From positions 1 through 30,043 of IMG/VR virus record IMGVR_UViG_3300025870_001462: DNA of 30,043 bases; one strand, 5' to 3'. The translations under genes were made by a program, and so were the position numbers. Below the pieces are notes generated by a model, which was not told where the DNA came from, did not search any database, and saw only the letters and a list, made by a program, of their open reading frames with translations. This DNA comes from a virus. Shown piece after piece: positions 29,471-30,043 of the stretch (its first letter is position 1; each line of letters opens with the position of its first letter).

Positions 29471-29904
29471 ATTGATATCGTTAGCTCCTTTACTCTATAT
29501 TTTTGTTTAGTAACCCATAAAATCGTTTCAATAACATAATCTAAATCCATTTTTGGAGTATCAACGTGTGCACATCTTTCAGTATCAAAGTATCCAAAGT
29601 TCAAACAAGTAACATTATGGCCCATGTTATATAATTGTTCGTTAGCTGCTCTTAAAGCTTTTTTCTCAATAGCGTATTCAAATGCGTTTTCCCTACCAAC
29701 ACCATTATAGTCAGAAGCTCTTGAACCTAGACTAATTACTCTTTTACCGAGTTTGGCTGCCTTGAATAAGTTTTCAACTTGGGTATATCCATCATGTTTA
29801 TTATTAATGAATATGTCGCACTCTTCTAAAGTATCAACAATTGGAAACAATTCAGCTAATTCTTTGCCAAGACCTCGTCTTGTACCATTTACGTAGTATT
29901 TCAT
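29467..29904 (-). CDS. Very short SDR-like oxidoreductase
   Basis: Protein of 145 residues. Starts MKYYVNGTRRGLGKELAELF, a GxxxGxG cofactor loop, then DIFINNKHDG, RVISLGSRASDY with the catalytic Ser, and YAIEKKALRAANEQ with YxxxK. NFGYFDTERC follows the last strand. Complete SDRs have about 240-250 residues, so this one lacks much of the fold between the main strands. It may still bind NAD(P). ATGA overlap with the next gene. Confidence 0.72.
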   Translation of the reverse strand: MKYYVNGTRRGLGKELAELFPIVDTLEECDIFINNKHDGYTQVENLFKAAKLGKRVISLGSRASDYNGVGRENAFEYAIEKKALRAANEQLYNMGHNVTCLNFGYFDTERCAHVDTPKMDLDYVIETILWVTKQKYRVKELTISI

Positions 29905-30043
29905 AATTTATATCTCAAAGAAATTCCTGTTTTAATTCCTGACAAAACTCCTGTTGTATGAATATATTTATTGTTAAATATCATGGCTGATCCTGGTGTA
30001 AAAGAATAAGCTTCTCCGGTTAAACCAAACCACTGTTCTTTTG
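29901..30043 (-). CDS. Partial oxygenase-like protein, C-terminus only
   Basis: Open frame entering from the right edge, with TGA at 29901-29903. It reads EQWFGLTGEAYSFTPGSAMI, then NNKYIHTTGVLSG and ISLRYKL. An isolated His followed by an Arg about a dozen residues later on the last strands resembles the end of 2OG-Fe(II) oxygenases. The N-terminus lies outside the window. Its stop overlaps the start of the SDR-like gene. Confidence 0.6.
   Translation of the reverse strand, partial: KEQWFGLTGEAYSFTPGSAMIFNNKYIHTTGVLSGIKTGISLRYKL

Noticed and set aside
1-30043. CRISPR array, integrase, attachment site, insertion sequence or origin
   Set aside because: No regularly spaced repeats, recombinase or transposase motifs, or iterated origin-like repeats were seen on either strand.

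Overview
The window is a compact, AT-rich stretch of a large double-stranded DNA phage. It is most likely a T4-like marine myovirus infecting a Gram-negative bacterium. The evidence is: seven tRNA or tRNA-like genes in two groups; genes packed with ATGA, TAATG or TTGA overlaps; T4-type late promoters (TATAAATA) next to strong sigma70-type promoters; many tiny membrane and secreted proteins; and host-like accessory genes (desaturase, 2-oxoglutarate oxygenases, radical SAM enzymes, glycosyltransferases). No capsid, terminase, polymerase, integrase, attachment site, IS element or CRISPR array is visible. The host cannot be named from this window; a pelagic proteobacterium is plausible.

Layout. 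56-382: four tRNAs (Arg, Leu, Met, Gln). 500-5053: mostly plus-strand genes, namely a phage-conserved protein, a 2OG-Fe(II) oxygenase, a GalE-like epimerase, a YkuK/DUF458-type protein, a sigma70-promoter cassette of small genes and a methyltransferase; one minus-strand secreted NlpC/P60-like peptidase sits inside. 5050-11635: a minus-strand block of 17 small genes, many with signal peptides or membrane segments, including a class 3 lipase, a 36-residue Cys-rich protein, a coiled-coil membrane protein and fimbria-like secreted proteins. It reads from a late promoter at 11671 that overlaps a second one facing a plus-strand nuclease gene. 11730-13472: SNase-like nuclease, zinc metallopeptidase, an acidic protein, a structured non-coding stretch and a small two-helix membrane protein, read from sigma70 promoters. 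13532-14698: a structured non-coding RNA of about 1.17 kb with its own promoter and terminator and with tRNA-Trp, tRNA-Pro and a tRNA-Gly-like gene inside it; its size, tRNA association and phage setting recall GOLLD RNA. 14714-15172: a small kinase-like gene with its own late promoter and terminator. 15189-15515: an EF-hand membrane protein on the minus strand. 15622-17446: probable virion-associated proteins under a late promoter. 17447-30043: a dense modification cluster.

The modification cluster holds two separately encoded radical SAM plus SPASM-like pairs, two radical SAM proteins with N-terminal twitch-like Cys motifs, a single and a tandem-duplicated glycosyltransferase, a methyltransferase-like protein, a membrane fatty acid desaturase, a GNAT-like protein, five or six 2OG-Fe(II) oxygenase-like proteins and a very short SDR-like protein. 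Nearly every junction overlaps by 1-26 nt, which points to translational coupling and joint function. I infer that the genes act together on a surface glycan, a lipid or a virion protein, but the substrate cannot be read from the sequence.

The main points for follow-up are the tRNA-embedding RNA at 13532-14698, a 27-codon Gly/Ser-rich in-frame extension after the UGA of the fimbria-like gene at 9711, the split radical SAM/SPASM pairs, a family of near-identical promoters with an exact 17-nt spacer, and two interleaved helices at 13080-13133.
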